Source of the DNA: Rhynchopus sp. YZ270_cl-10
Lineage: Eukaryota; Euglenozoa; Diplonemea; Diplonemida; Diplonemidae
NCBI GenBank assembly: GCA_964035575.1
Contig: OZ037845.1
Location: 682,001 to 746,000, forward strand
Reading direction: 5' to 3'
Length of the DNA: 64,000 nucleotides
A model generated the notes under the pieces. It made no database searches and was not told the DNA's origin. It worked only from the letters and a program-made list of their open reading frames with translations. The first letter of the stretch is position 1. The number at the start of each line of letters is the position of its first letter. A program made the position numbers and the translations under genes. Shown here piece by piece: positions 43,262 through 52,768 of this stretch.

Positions 43262-44633
43262 AATTAGACAAAAAAAAATACAAAACTTTTGAAAAGACAA
43301 CAATGTGCCCCATGGTAGAGCGAAGCATCATATAATACGAGGAAGAAGGGATTTTGCCTTTTTTTTTTTTTTTTTTTTTTGAAATATTTTAGGAAGTGTA
43401 GCTGCCACCTGTGCAAACTCCACTGTACCTCACGTCACTCACGTAATAGCCTCGGATCGCGGGCCGTTCTCGTCGGCATGCCTTTATTGTCGTCTACAGT
43501 ACATCCAGGATAGATCCGCTTTTCCTTTACTGCAGAGTCTCGACCAGGCACTCCGCTAGGTACTAAAGTTCTGTTGATTGTCAACAGAACTTTTTGAAAA
43601 TGGGGAAAAAAAGAAAAAAAAAAAAAGTTCTGCTGAGTGGTTCAGACCCGTTCTACCTGTCAAAAAAGCTCAGGAGAAGAAGATATGGAGAGGTGAGTGC
43701 TCAAACGTCCCAAAAAAGTCAAAATCGGGCGTTGGTAAAAAAAAAAGTTGCGTACCGTGCGCCTGCGGCGCAAGCATGTACCCCACCAACGTGGACCATC
43801 AACAGAATATTTTCAAAATCGGAAATCCTAGCGGAGAGCCTGGTCTCGACACAAAAAAAAAAAAAAAATTCACCTCACAAAAAAGAGGTGGGGTTCTACT
43901 TAAAATACCACCGTTGAAAAGGCTAGGATGCTTTGCTGATGGCAAAAGAGTTAATTTTTTTTGGTTCCTCCGAAGGTGCTCCGCAAATCTTAATATAGCT
44001 CGAAACAGTTCTCCGTGGTTCCCCCAGGGGTTGTCCGTACCCCCTGAATCACACCAAAAAATATTGAGATAAATGTACACTCATCTTCAAAAAAACGCAT
44101 ACAAAAAAATTCACACAAAACGCGCAGCGAAGGAGTTATTACAAAAAATGAAAAAGACAAAAAAAAAAAAAAACGGTGAAATAAACCACAATCCGTTTTC
44201 TCGGAGTGCTCTCTCTCTCTTAGGCAAATATACCACTCTTACAAAAACCCCCCAATGCTTTCAAACACACAACACACACACCTCAAATACTAGGTGAATA
44301 CCCTCTTCATACACACGGTAATAGGGGGGGAAGGGGATGCGGGGAAGAACGTCACTATAAGCTCGCAGTGAAGGAGGTGTTTCTGGGGATGGGGGGAGTA
44401 TAAGGGTAAGATCTTAGGACCCAAATGTTGGTCCCTTTCTTATGCGCTTATTGTGTTGGAGTGCAGCTGCCAGACAGGCTTCACTACGCCTCACATTTTT
44501 ATTTTTTTGTTGTATCGACAATCGCCGAGTAATCCCACCAGATGGGAGAATCCGGCTCTGTGCTCAATGTTGGCCGAAGCCTTTGTACTACGGAAGGTAT
44601 AGACCGTCGTCCTTTTTTTTGATAAATTGTTTG

Positions 44634-44684
44634 GAGTAGTGTAGTTGCCTCGGTTGTGTTGCCACAGTTGTGCAATCTTCCACT
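44634..44684 (+). repeat. TAGTGTAG...CTCCACT repeat
   Basis: AGTGTAGTTGCC at the start pairs loosely with a CTTCCACTT or CTCCACT end, enclosing GCCACAGTTGTGCAA. Copies at about 2490-2545, 18342-18385, 27575-27612, 41503-41540, 43392-43430, 46192-46225, 51242-51285 and 52146-52190. The middle varies in sequence but AGTG/CACT ends are kept. Confidence 0.8.
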
Positions 44685-45284
44685 TTTCCACTCCACTTTT
44701 TGGTTTAGTTGACGAATGTGTAGGAGTGAAATACATTACATTTACCCTCATACACATCACCACAATTCAATAAAAGCTGACTTGAAATACAAAGCCCTCG
44801 AGACACAGTGCACCTTGGTACATGACCGGCTGTACCGGGGGTGGACACCCAATAAAAACCCCCCCCCTACGCACAAAAATAAAACAAACATAAAACTCGC
44901 TTGAGAAGAAAAAATAGAAACCATAAAATACGTAAGAAAAACTGTCAACGGGACATAGTTAACTGCGGGGAGGTGGGGGGTGGAGTGGGGGACCACTTCG
45001 AGGAGATGATTATTGAAAGCCTTGATAGCGACAAAAAAAGAAAGTTGACTTGAAATACAAAGCCCTCTCGTGACAGTGTACCTTAGAAAAGGTTTATTGT
45101 GGATGATATTTGGTCTTTTATTTACAAAATCATGGAAAGACAAAAATATGGTATTCACAGAAATTCACAAGATGGGGTATCGTTCACACCTCACCCCTGT
45201 CGCTGCATTAACACATCTGTTTCGATTCCGTTTTTCCACTTCCCATTATTTTGTATAAAAAAAAGACCAAACATCACCCATTAT

Positions 45285-45319
45285 AAGATGAACCTAAGCC
45301 TCTCGTGCTTAGTCATCTT
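45285..45319 (+). repeat. CTAAGC hairpin family (best copy)
   Basis: AAGATGA (285-291), a 2-nt bulge, CTAAGC (294-299), loop CTCTCGT, GCTTAG (307-312), TCATCTT (313-319): 13 perfect base pairs. Other copies, all in the same orientation, lie at about 246-285, 2884-2918, 14315-14352, 14668-14705, 18389-18427, 25100-25137, 25735-25766, 26013-26051, 26866-26897, 32535-32573, 32656-32698, 51418-51457 and 52277-52317. Stem bases change between copies (for example CTGAGAC...GCTCAG at 26013), several times on both arms. Confidence 0.9.
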
Positions 45320-46354
45320 GCAAAAACCTTAGGGGAAAAAAATCTGCCTTTTTAGTCAGCTTGGCCCTTATCTTTTTGTCGAACAAATTATACGAGAACG
45401 TTCAGATTATGTTCTCTTTTTATCATGAGAAAATGGACCGGCTTTTTTCAATATATTTTTTTTAATATAACATCTGCGCACATTAGGAAGTGGGGGGGGA
45501 AATGAAATTGCATTTTTTTTCTCATTGTCTTTGTAGTTTCGACCAAACGCACGATATCAAAAATAAAAGGGCAAGAAGTCAGTACAAGACACACCTGATA
45601 GGGTCTGCGATCCTGCCACTGCGCTTCATTGCTACGTTGTGTTTCTCTCCCTCCCTCTTCCCTCTCGCTTCATTGTCTTGGCATTGATATAAATTTATTG
45701 TGATTTTGAAAAATTTGGCAACGTGCAGACATCACCTTGTATCAAACCCCACGCTTTTTACAAATATTATCTTCAGTGCGAACTGATTTTTTGCATTGTG
45801 TTGAATAATGTGACAAACACGGTACAAAACCCCAAGACAAAAAAAAATTTTGTGAACATCCTACACGAAATGTACCGGCTTCCACAAAAATCAGGAATTT
45901 TGGTTGAAGCCAATCTAACACTGCAGGCCAACCAATGGACTACAGGAGACAGCTCTGGATACCCCACTCAGAACAGTTTAAAAGCAAAACGATACGCTTG
46001 GGATATATTTCCACTTCTTGAGAAAATCCCAACAAAAAAAAAAAATCAAATTTAAATAGGAAAGATCAGAGACGACTCAGGACCCCAAAGGTAGAATCGC
46101 GCAACTCTTTTCCTCCCCCTTTGCTTTGAAGAATCTGAAAATGGTCAGCCACAGCGGCCTGCCCATTTTTTTTTTTCTTTGCTGATAATTTGAAAGTGTA
46201 GTTGCTTGTACAAACTCCACTCGTTTATTAAATTGCGCGACCCATCCATGCATACAAAATCAGCACGTTGTTACGAACATATTTTGAAGGGAAAAAAAAG
46301 CTTCTGCAGTGTTTTGAGGAAAAAACGTGAACCCTCCCTCCCATCCCCCCAAAA

Positions 46355-46815
46355 TGGTGCTTCCCGGGGGGTATGCATTTCACAAATTTTCACAAAATGT
46401 GACAAGTTTTCACAACACGAAACCCGCTATTAAATTGTGAAGGCTGGTGAAAAATGGTGAAAAATTGTGAAAAGTTGTGAAAAGTGCGAAAAGTTGTGAA
46501 AAGTTGTGAAAAGTTGTGAATTGATTTTTTTTTTTTTGGGGGGGTTTTTTTTGGGTTGGGTGGTGGCCCACCCATTGAGGGGTATGCTGGGATTCACAAG
46601 ATAGAACGTGATGTGGTGTACCTGTGTACCTGTGTACTGTGCGGAAATGACGAGAACTTGTCCATTTCGGCAAATTGACCCCACCACTGGCCGGACGGAT
46701 TCCGGAAATGCAAATGCCGGCATTTAAAGGCTTCACCAACGAAGAAAAAAAGGGTGGTGAAAAGTTGTGAATTGAATTGAAAATTTGTGAAATGCATACC
46801 CCCCGGGAAGCACCA
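46355..46815. mobile_element. 461-bp TGGTG-type element 4
   Basis: Perfect 38-bp terminal inverted repeats (46355-46392 and 46778-46815; they start TGGTGCTTCCCGGGGGGTAT) and target duplication CAAAA (46350-46354 and 46816-46820). Inside are GTGAAAAGTTGTGAA-type 11-bp repeats shared with element 2, and one copy of the TTTCGGCAAA-TGACCCCACCAC repeat (46645-46720). Identical ends suggest a recent insertion. Confidence 0.92.
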
Positions 46816-47326
46816 CAAAAGAAAGAAAAAATAGGAAACTGAAGTACCGCCCCCCCCCCCCCCCACACACACTCGCCCTAGCTCTCATTTTCTCAGCAGC
46901 ATTTGAAGCAAGGCAGGTGTGTCTTCCATCCAACCATCCCAGAAGGCTTTCTGACAATGTACAGGGGGTGCTTGTTGAACAGCTGTTCTGGTGTGCAGCC
47001 TTCTTTGCCTGTTTTTGGAAGGATTTTTTTTAAATGAGATCCATAAAAAAAAAAACGCCCTTTTGCTGGAGTGCAACATTCTGTAGATGCTGGCAGATAT
47101 AAAAAGGTGATGTTATTAACGTAGGCACCTCCCGCTGACCCACGCACGATGCCAGCTGGACGAAAGTAGTACCCTGCGTGCGGCCAACAGAAGATGGAAA
47201 AGGAAACCTAAGTAGACCTACCCGCACCGTAAGAGAACGAGGGCGGTACACAACCGCTCGTCAAGCCGGTAACATGCTACATTCTAAAGTTTTGCAGTCA
47301 TCTTGAAAATAACTGAATAGGTTTGC
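46816..47326. other. gene-less spacer
   Basis: An 18-base C run (46847-46864) and a CTCCCGCTGACCCAC repeat (47108-47178). No gene seen. Confidence 0.6.
47108..47178 (+). repeat. CTCCGACTGACCCAC repeat
   Basis: Consensus GCAGGCACCTCCGACTGACC CAC, an ACGATGCCAGC box and ATGAAAGCACAA. Copies at about 1700-1732, 5455-5512, 29928-29968, 32595-32640 and 49638-49700. All plus-oriented, most next to A runs. Confidence 0.8.
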
Positions 47327-48629
47327 TTAGTACATACTCAACGCTTCGACAAGATTCTGCCTTTGCCCCCTGATGACAGCCATCTGCCCCTGGAACAGCG
47401 ACTCCGTCATGATCTGTAAACAAAAGAACATTGCGTTAAAGGGTGCGTACTAACACATACATCGTCGCCAAACATGATCTCGCGCATCTTCTTCTCTGTC
47501 TTCGCCATCCAGGAGGTGGAGTTCAGCTTCTCGAGGATGTGCTCTCTGATGACGCGGGTGAAGGCCTGCTTCCCCAGGGGGTGCGAGGACCAGCTGGGGG
47601 GGTATGTTCTCCAGTTGTCCGGATGCTGTAAAAGATGGCATTTTTTTTTTGTGTTTTTTAAAAAAATCATACTTTGTAAGGAAAGGCGAGACCGTTATCG
47701 ATAGCATGGATCTTCACTTTGGACCCTGAGGCTGGGGTGTGTGTCAGCCAGTTGTCAAGCCCGCGGTCGGTGTTGCGGGTCATGTAGTCGAGGCAGACGA
47801 GGCGTTGGAACTGGTCGAGGAGCGTTGCCTTTTGCTCTGGGGTCATGTTGTCGGAGTTGACGTTGCGGCCGTCGCCGTTGCATTCCACAAGGAGTTGCAG
47901 CGAGCCTGTCTTTTGCGGTAGACGCGGCAGACGCCTCTCAATGGCGTTGTAGTTAAACGCCTTTGCAGAGAACTTCACGATGCTTGTTGGGGGCACTACC
48001 CGCAAATCAAGCAACACATCCATCACAAACGCCGCCGCCTCCGACAGATACCCTGTATTCGGCAGCAAGCACGACCGCCCAAAGCAGCACGGACACATCA
48101 CACGATGCAGCCACTTCCCCCACTTTGGGTTTGCCGGGCCATATGGCTCCTCCGACTTTGGCTTGAAAATACCTACTCGGGTACCATGCTTATCAAACAC
48201 CCAGTAGCTTCCTGATGACCCTGCGACGACAAGCTCTGGGGGATGCTTGCCGGCCTCGATTGCGGCGCGGATTGACTCGACAATTGCGTCGTAGCGAGAC
48301 GCAGCGTCGTAGTACACGGAGTTGTGGTTGGGGAGGTCGATGGAAGGTGGCGGGCCGCTCCGTGTTGAAAGGAACGACAGACGGTTTGACAGAGACAGAC
48401 GACTGCGGTTCGGCAACCCCCCATCACGCGGAGTAGAATTGGTTGTCCCATCCCCATTCCCCAACAACGGTACATGATCCCCCAATCTCGGGTCATCAGA
48501 CGCACCCCCCGGCGAACGTCCCACCTGTGTATCCATATCCAACAGCGGCTCTGCAAGAGTCGTAACCTCACGCCCAACGCTCCTATTCAAACTGTGTCTC
48601 TGTGTAGACCCCCCTTCGCAATCTGACAT
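47327..48629 (-). CDS. phosphatidylinositol 4-kinase type II
   Basis: Three exons: 47673-48629, 47461-47625 and 47327-47413; both introns are 47 nt (donors GTATGA and GTATGT, acceptors TACAG). They give about 402 codons from MSDCEGG; the frame is open 20 codons further up without an ATG. It makes PI4P from PI on Golgi/endosomal membranes. Conserved features: GIFKPKSEEPYGPANPKWGK (lysine of the ATP site), the palmitoylated cysteine cluster in CPCCFGR, GYLSEAAA, the catalytic segment DYMTRNTDRGLDNW, the metal site AIDNGLAFPYK, and HPDNWRTYP encoded by exon 2. The Ser-rich N-terminal 100 residues are variable in the family. The ATP-pocket variant VECNGDG replaces the more usual VEGY. Confidence 0.93.
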
Positions 48630-51600
48630 GTACGACCCAACTGTGCAAGACCCCAACAAGCCCTCCGGTGTGGGCTTGTGGTGAGACACGATATGGGGGG
48701 GGAGAGGTGGAGGTGGAGGAGGAGGGAGGAGGTGAACAGAGTTCTACCGTGTTCTTCTGTGAGGTGGGAGAAGAAGTGTAAGAAGTGTAAGAAGTGAGAA
48801 GAGGTGGTTATTTTTGAGAATCGAAACTCGGCTCTTACAGTCGCCAACTAATCTTGATTATTCGACTAGAAAAGGGGGAAGATTATTTTCGTTGAACGCA
48901 GCCAAAAACAGTGTATGAGATCTGAATTTTTGGCGCAAGTGATTTTTAAAGGGAGGGAGAAAATAGTCGGTATCAGGCGATTAAACGTTGGCTTTATTAT
49001 TCGAGTTTCTAATAACACTACGTGTAAGGGAGAAAAAAAATGTTGCATTTTTTTTTGTTTCAGTTGGTACACGGTTGTGGGAGGTACTGTGTGGGGGGAA
49101 GGGGGGGGAAACTCACACCCAGTCAGAGGGATAGGTTTGTTGCCGAAGGGGGGGATGTGCGGCTTTTGTTTCTTGTGCAAACGTTCAAAGAAAATTTGAA
49201 TGCATATCTCTGTGTACACACATCTGAAAAGAATAAAAAAAAGGATGCAAGGCGAAATCTTTTAAAAAAGGGTAAAGATTGCATGAGCAGACGCAATATA
49301 GGTGTATGAGGAGATGGGGTGTGTTATTTGAGTAAGTGAAATGTGAAACCGCATATTTATGCGGACATGAATGGTGCTACCCACCATGAATCGTCGCTTC
49401 ATGTGGTGCTATACGGGCGGGGTTTCACAGCTTTACACACATTTTCACAGCTCGCAACAACTTTCCACTATGGGGCATGGTGTATGAAAAGTTGTGAAAA
49501 GCGGTAAATCCCCGCCGCCCCCGTTTTGCACCACATGAAAGCGACATTCTTCCAGGACAATTTGATTGCTGAGCAGCCTATCTTCTTACATTCTCACATA
49601 AGATGGGGTAAGACGTCCCAAATCAGACAGAAGTGAAGTTATTTATGCAGACACCGACTGACCCACATACGATACCAGCCATCCAAATGAAAGCACAAGA
49701 AACACAGAATAAATGTCGGAACCTTTCTTTTTACCTCTTAACTCAAAGAGATCTATTGGCTGATCTATGATCGTCTCCGTGAGACCCGCAACAGGCTGTG
49801 AGAGCTTAGTATGAGAGTCTGTGAGAGCTTACTGAGAGCTAGTGAAAAAAAAAATCTCTCCCCGTTCATAGATCGCCCAATTATCAGACGTGTTATAAAG
49901 AACGACAATAAGATGTGTTTCTAAACTCTCCCCACATAATTGAAGAAGGGAGGAGAGGGTGGGATTTCCGCTATCGAGGTGACCAACGAACAAAACAAAG
50001 AGTCAAATAATGTTTTTGACCAGGAAAAAAAAAAAACAGACGAAAATTTTAGAGGAACAAAAAAACAAAAAACATAGCGGAAAAAAATGACAAACCCATT
50101 GGCGCAATAAAATAGAATCTGACTCCAGGATATGGCAACTGAATACAAAGAAAGGAAAATAAAAAAAACCAACTTTTTTCGTTTTTCGCTCTGCAAAATG
50201 TGTTGAGTTTTTCATTGTATGAGTGTGTGAGGTGTGGTAAAACAAAGTTGACTTGAAATACAAAGCCCTCTCGTGAACAGTGTACCTTGGTACAAATACT
50301 AGATGAAAAACAATTTTGCAGGCACGAATCGTCCGTCGATTATATTTCCTCTTGCCAAGGCTTGGAATAAAAAAAAACTTGAAATGAACCCTTAAAAGGC
50401 ACTTTTTTTTTTTGAAAAAGGGTGGGAATGTGAGGGAAATGAGTAACAAAACGGATTTTCAGAACTGAGCTATAACTGTGTGTTTTCTAAAACAAAAGCA
50501 AAGAAAACTTGATAGATGATGTGCTTCTTGAGCACACACATCTAAAAATGAAGTACGGGACAAAAAAAAACACCTGAAAAAGTTGTAAACGGGGTGTAGA
50601 CACATAGCCCATTGGCCCTCAATTGGCTCTGTGGCAAGGGTAAAAAAATACTTGAAAGATGAACTCTGTGCACATCAGAGGGGAAAAAATGGCACCGAAT
50701 ATCACCATTATTTGTTTGACTTTTTTTCTTCTTCTTTTTTTCAAGTGCGCTTTGAAATATTGATTTTGTTGCATCAGTCATTATTCTTGAAATTGGAGCC
50801 AACCAAATTCATTGATAACAACGATCCACAAAAAAAAATCATCACTTTCCAAAATAAGCGTATTTTTAATTTAACGAACGGGCCCTCAGTTTCTCTGCAC
50901 AAAGACTCTATCAGGGGATGTATGGAGAACAGTATAGCATTTACGATTTCACTAAATCCCAAAAAAACCCCCACCTGCATTATCACATTTTTTGCAACCC
51001 ACTTCAATCATGTACTCGCGACAACAGCGAGTTTGTAAAAAAATGTACTTTATTTTCAAAAAAAAAAAACAAATGTGTAGTTGAGAAACGTATGCACAGA
51101 CGCCTCTAGGGCGAGGCACTTTGTGGTGGGAACGGAAAATGAGCACATCAACAAACCCTGTAGTTTGACTTCTAGGGCGGCATAGGTTGGTTTGTGATGT
51201 AATCGAGATGCGAAAAAAGGGGGGAATTTTTTGTCAAAAAATTTGACAACGTGTAGACACTACCTTTGTGTGAATTCCACGCTTTTTTTTTTGCCAAGAC
51301 AAATTGCTAAGCCATCTCGGTGTTTAGCCATCCAGGTCGGGAGGAAAAAAAAAACTTGAAAGATGATCTCTTCAGCGGCGCACATATCTGAAAAAAAAAT
51401 AGGAAAAGAGAATTGTTGGAAAGATGACCCTAAGGACTAGAGTTCTTGGCCATCTTAAAAGACAGAAAGGAAACAACTAATATGAAAACGTACGAAGGTG
51501 GTAAGATTAAAAAAAAAAAAGTTCTACTCGGCCAAGTCTCCAAATAAAAATGAGAAAAAAAGGAAAATGCATAGTGCAAAACGCCTCCGGGACGCAGGCA

Positions 51601-52768
51601 CTGTTAAAAAAGAAGAAAAAAAATGGGGTGGTTTCTTTGTCTTTCAAAAAAGGCTCTAAAATATGAACCCCAAGAAAGAGAAAGAAAAATTCAAAGAAAA
51701 GAAGAAAAGAAGAAAAACAAGAAGAGACTGGCTGGCGTTTCTTTCCCTGTCATTTTTTTTAACGGAAGCACACAACAAGACATTTTTTGAGCAATATTCC
51801 AAGACATTTTACTCCAAAAAAATGCATGTCATGGAAGGAAAAAGAGAAGAAGAAAAAAAAAAAAAAAAAAAAAAAACACCAGATCACTCTCTCTGCGAAT
51901 TTGTTCAGAGCTATTCTGTGGTTTTTCGCTGAGGAGATAATACAGGTGTAGGGAGAGTCCTGATAAACAGGTAAGCGGCATTACCCGCCTTGCAAAAAAC
52001 GGTACACGTGTCTCTTTTTTTTTAATTTATTCACCCCTTCACCAGAGGTGAGTTCCGACTACTCAAATGACCCTTCAAAAAGGGGTTAGGATACTTCCTT
52101 TGCATGTCCCTCTATATTTATTTTTGCAGTTTTTTTTTGAAAACTTGGTTGTATTAGTGTAGCCACCCGAGGATGCACTCCTCCTATAATTTAATTTTTC
52201 TTTTTTTGCAGTGAATTTCCCACTCACAAAGACTATACTACACACTACTCTTGACAAAAAAAAGAGAACAGGTTTTGGTAAGACGACCCTAAGCCTCGTG
52301 TGGTTCACCTTGGTAAAAAAAAAAGGCACTGTCACTTTCTTTCAAATGAGACGAGGGTGGAATAACTGGGGGAGGGATGAAAGAGAACGGGGGAAAAGGA
52401 TGCCTTTGCGTGAACGGCAGAACCCATATCGTATGTTTGACAGATGAAAACAAATGAAGAAAAAAAAATGCAGATTTTTTATTTTTTTGTTTGGGAAAAC
52501 GAACGGTACCTAATAGGTGCACACAACATCCTTCCCTTCAGGGTACTACCACTCACATCGTTACAGGAAGACAGTCCATCAGCGTCAAAAAAAAAAGGGG
52601 GGGGATTGTACTACGCTTCTCATGCACATCCAAATCCAGAAAAAAACCCCCCAAAACCCCGAAAAAAAAATCCTCCCCTATAGATCATCATTGTACAGTG
52701 CTCCCAAAAATACCCAAAAATTTCTTCTTTCTCAGTGTTTTTACTCAAAGAAACACTATAAAAAAATA
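48630..52768. other. gene-less spacer with structured repeats
   Basis: Contains a TGTGC-type hairpin at 49187-49227, a small TGGTG element at 49404-49533, a CCGACTGACCCAC repeat at about 49638-49700, a sequence repeated from 20895-20965 in inverted orientation (49755-49830), a GAAATACAAAGCC repeat (50247-50290), TGTGC hairpins at 50511-50546 and 51358-51392, GTGCAAACGC-type repeats at 51075-51115 and 51570-51603, TAGTGTAG types at 51242-51285 and 52146-52190, and CTAAGC-type hairpins at 51418-51457 and 52277-52317. No gene recognised. Confidence 0.6.
49404..49533. mobile_element. 130-bp TGGTG-type element 6
   Basis: Ends TGGTGC...ACGGG / CCCGTTTTGCACCA with imperfect inverted repeats of about 25 bp. 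CATG directly flanks both sides (49400-49403 and 49534-49537), so the duplication is 4 bp or obscured by the palindromic target TCATGA. The interior has the TTCACA/TTGTGAA words seen in elements 2 and 4. Confidence 0.65.

Larger units (their letters stand above)
43262..46354. other. gene-less repeat-rich spacer
   Basis: Holds a TAGCTGCC...CTCCACT repeat (43392-43430), another at 44634-44684, GAAATACAAAGCC repeats at 44774-44855 and 45045-45085, the best CTAAGC hairpin at 45285-45319, a related sequence at 45715-45760 and a TAGTTGC repeat at about 46192-46225. An inverted GGTACGC motif is at 43747-43775. No gene supported. Confidence 0.6.

Noticed and set aside
45285-45319. Box C/D snoRNA interpretation of the GATGA-containing hairpins
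   Set aside because: No matching D box, too short, and GATGA lies within the paired stem.
48790-48870. tRNA on the minus strand upstream of the PI 4-kinase gene (TTTCGATTCTC word)
   Set aside because: The putative T stem has only three pairs and no other arms fit.
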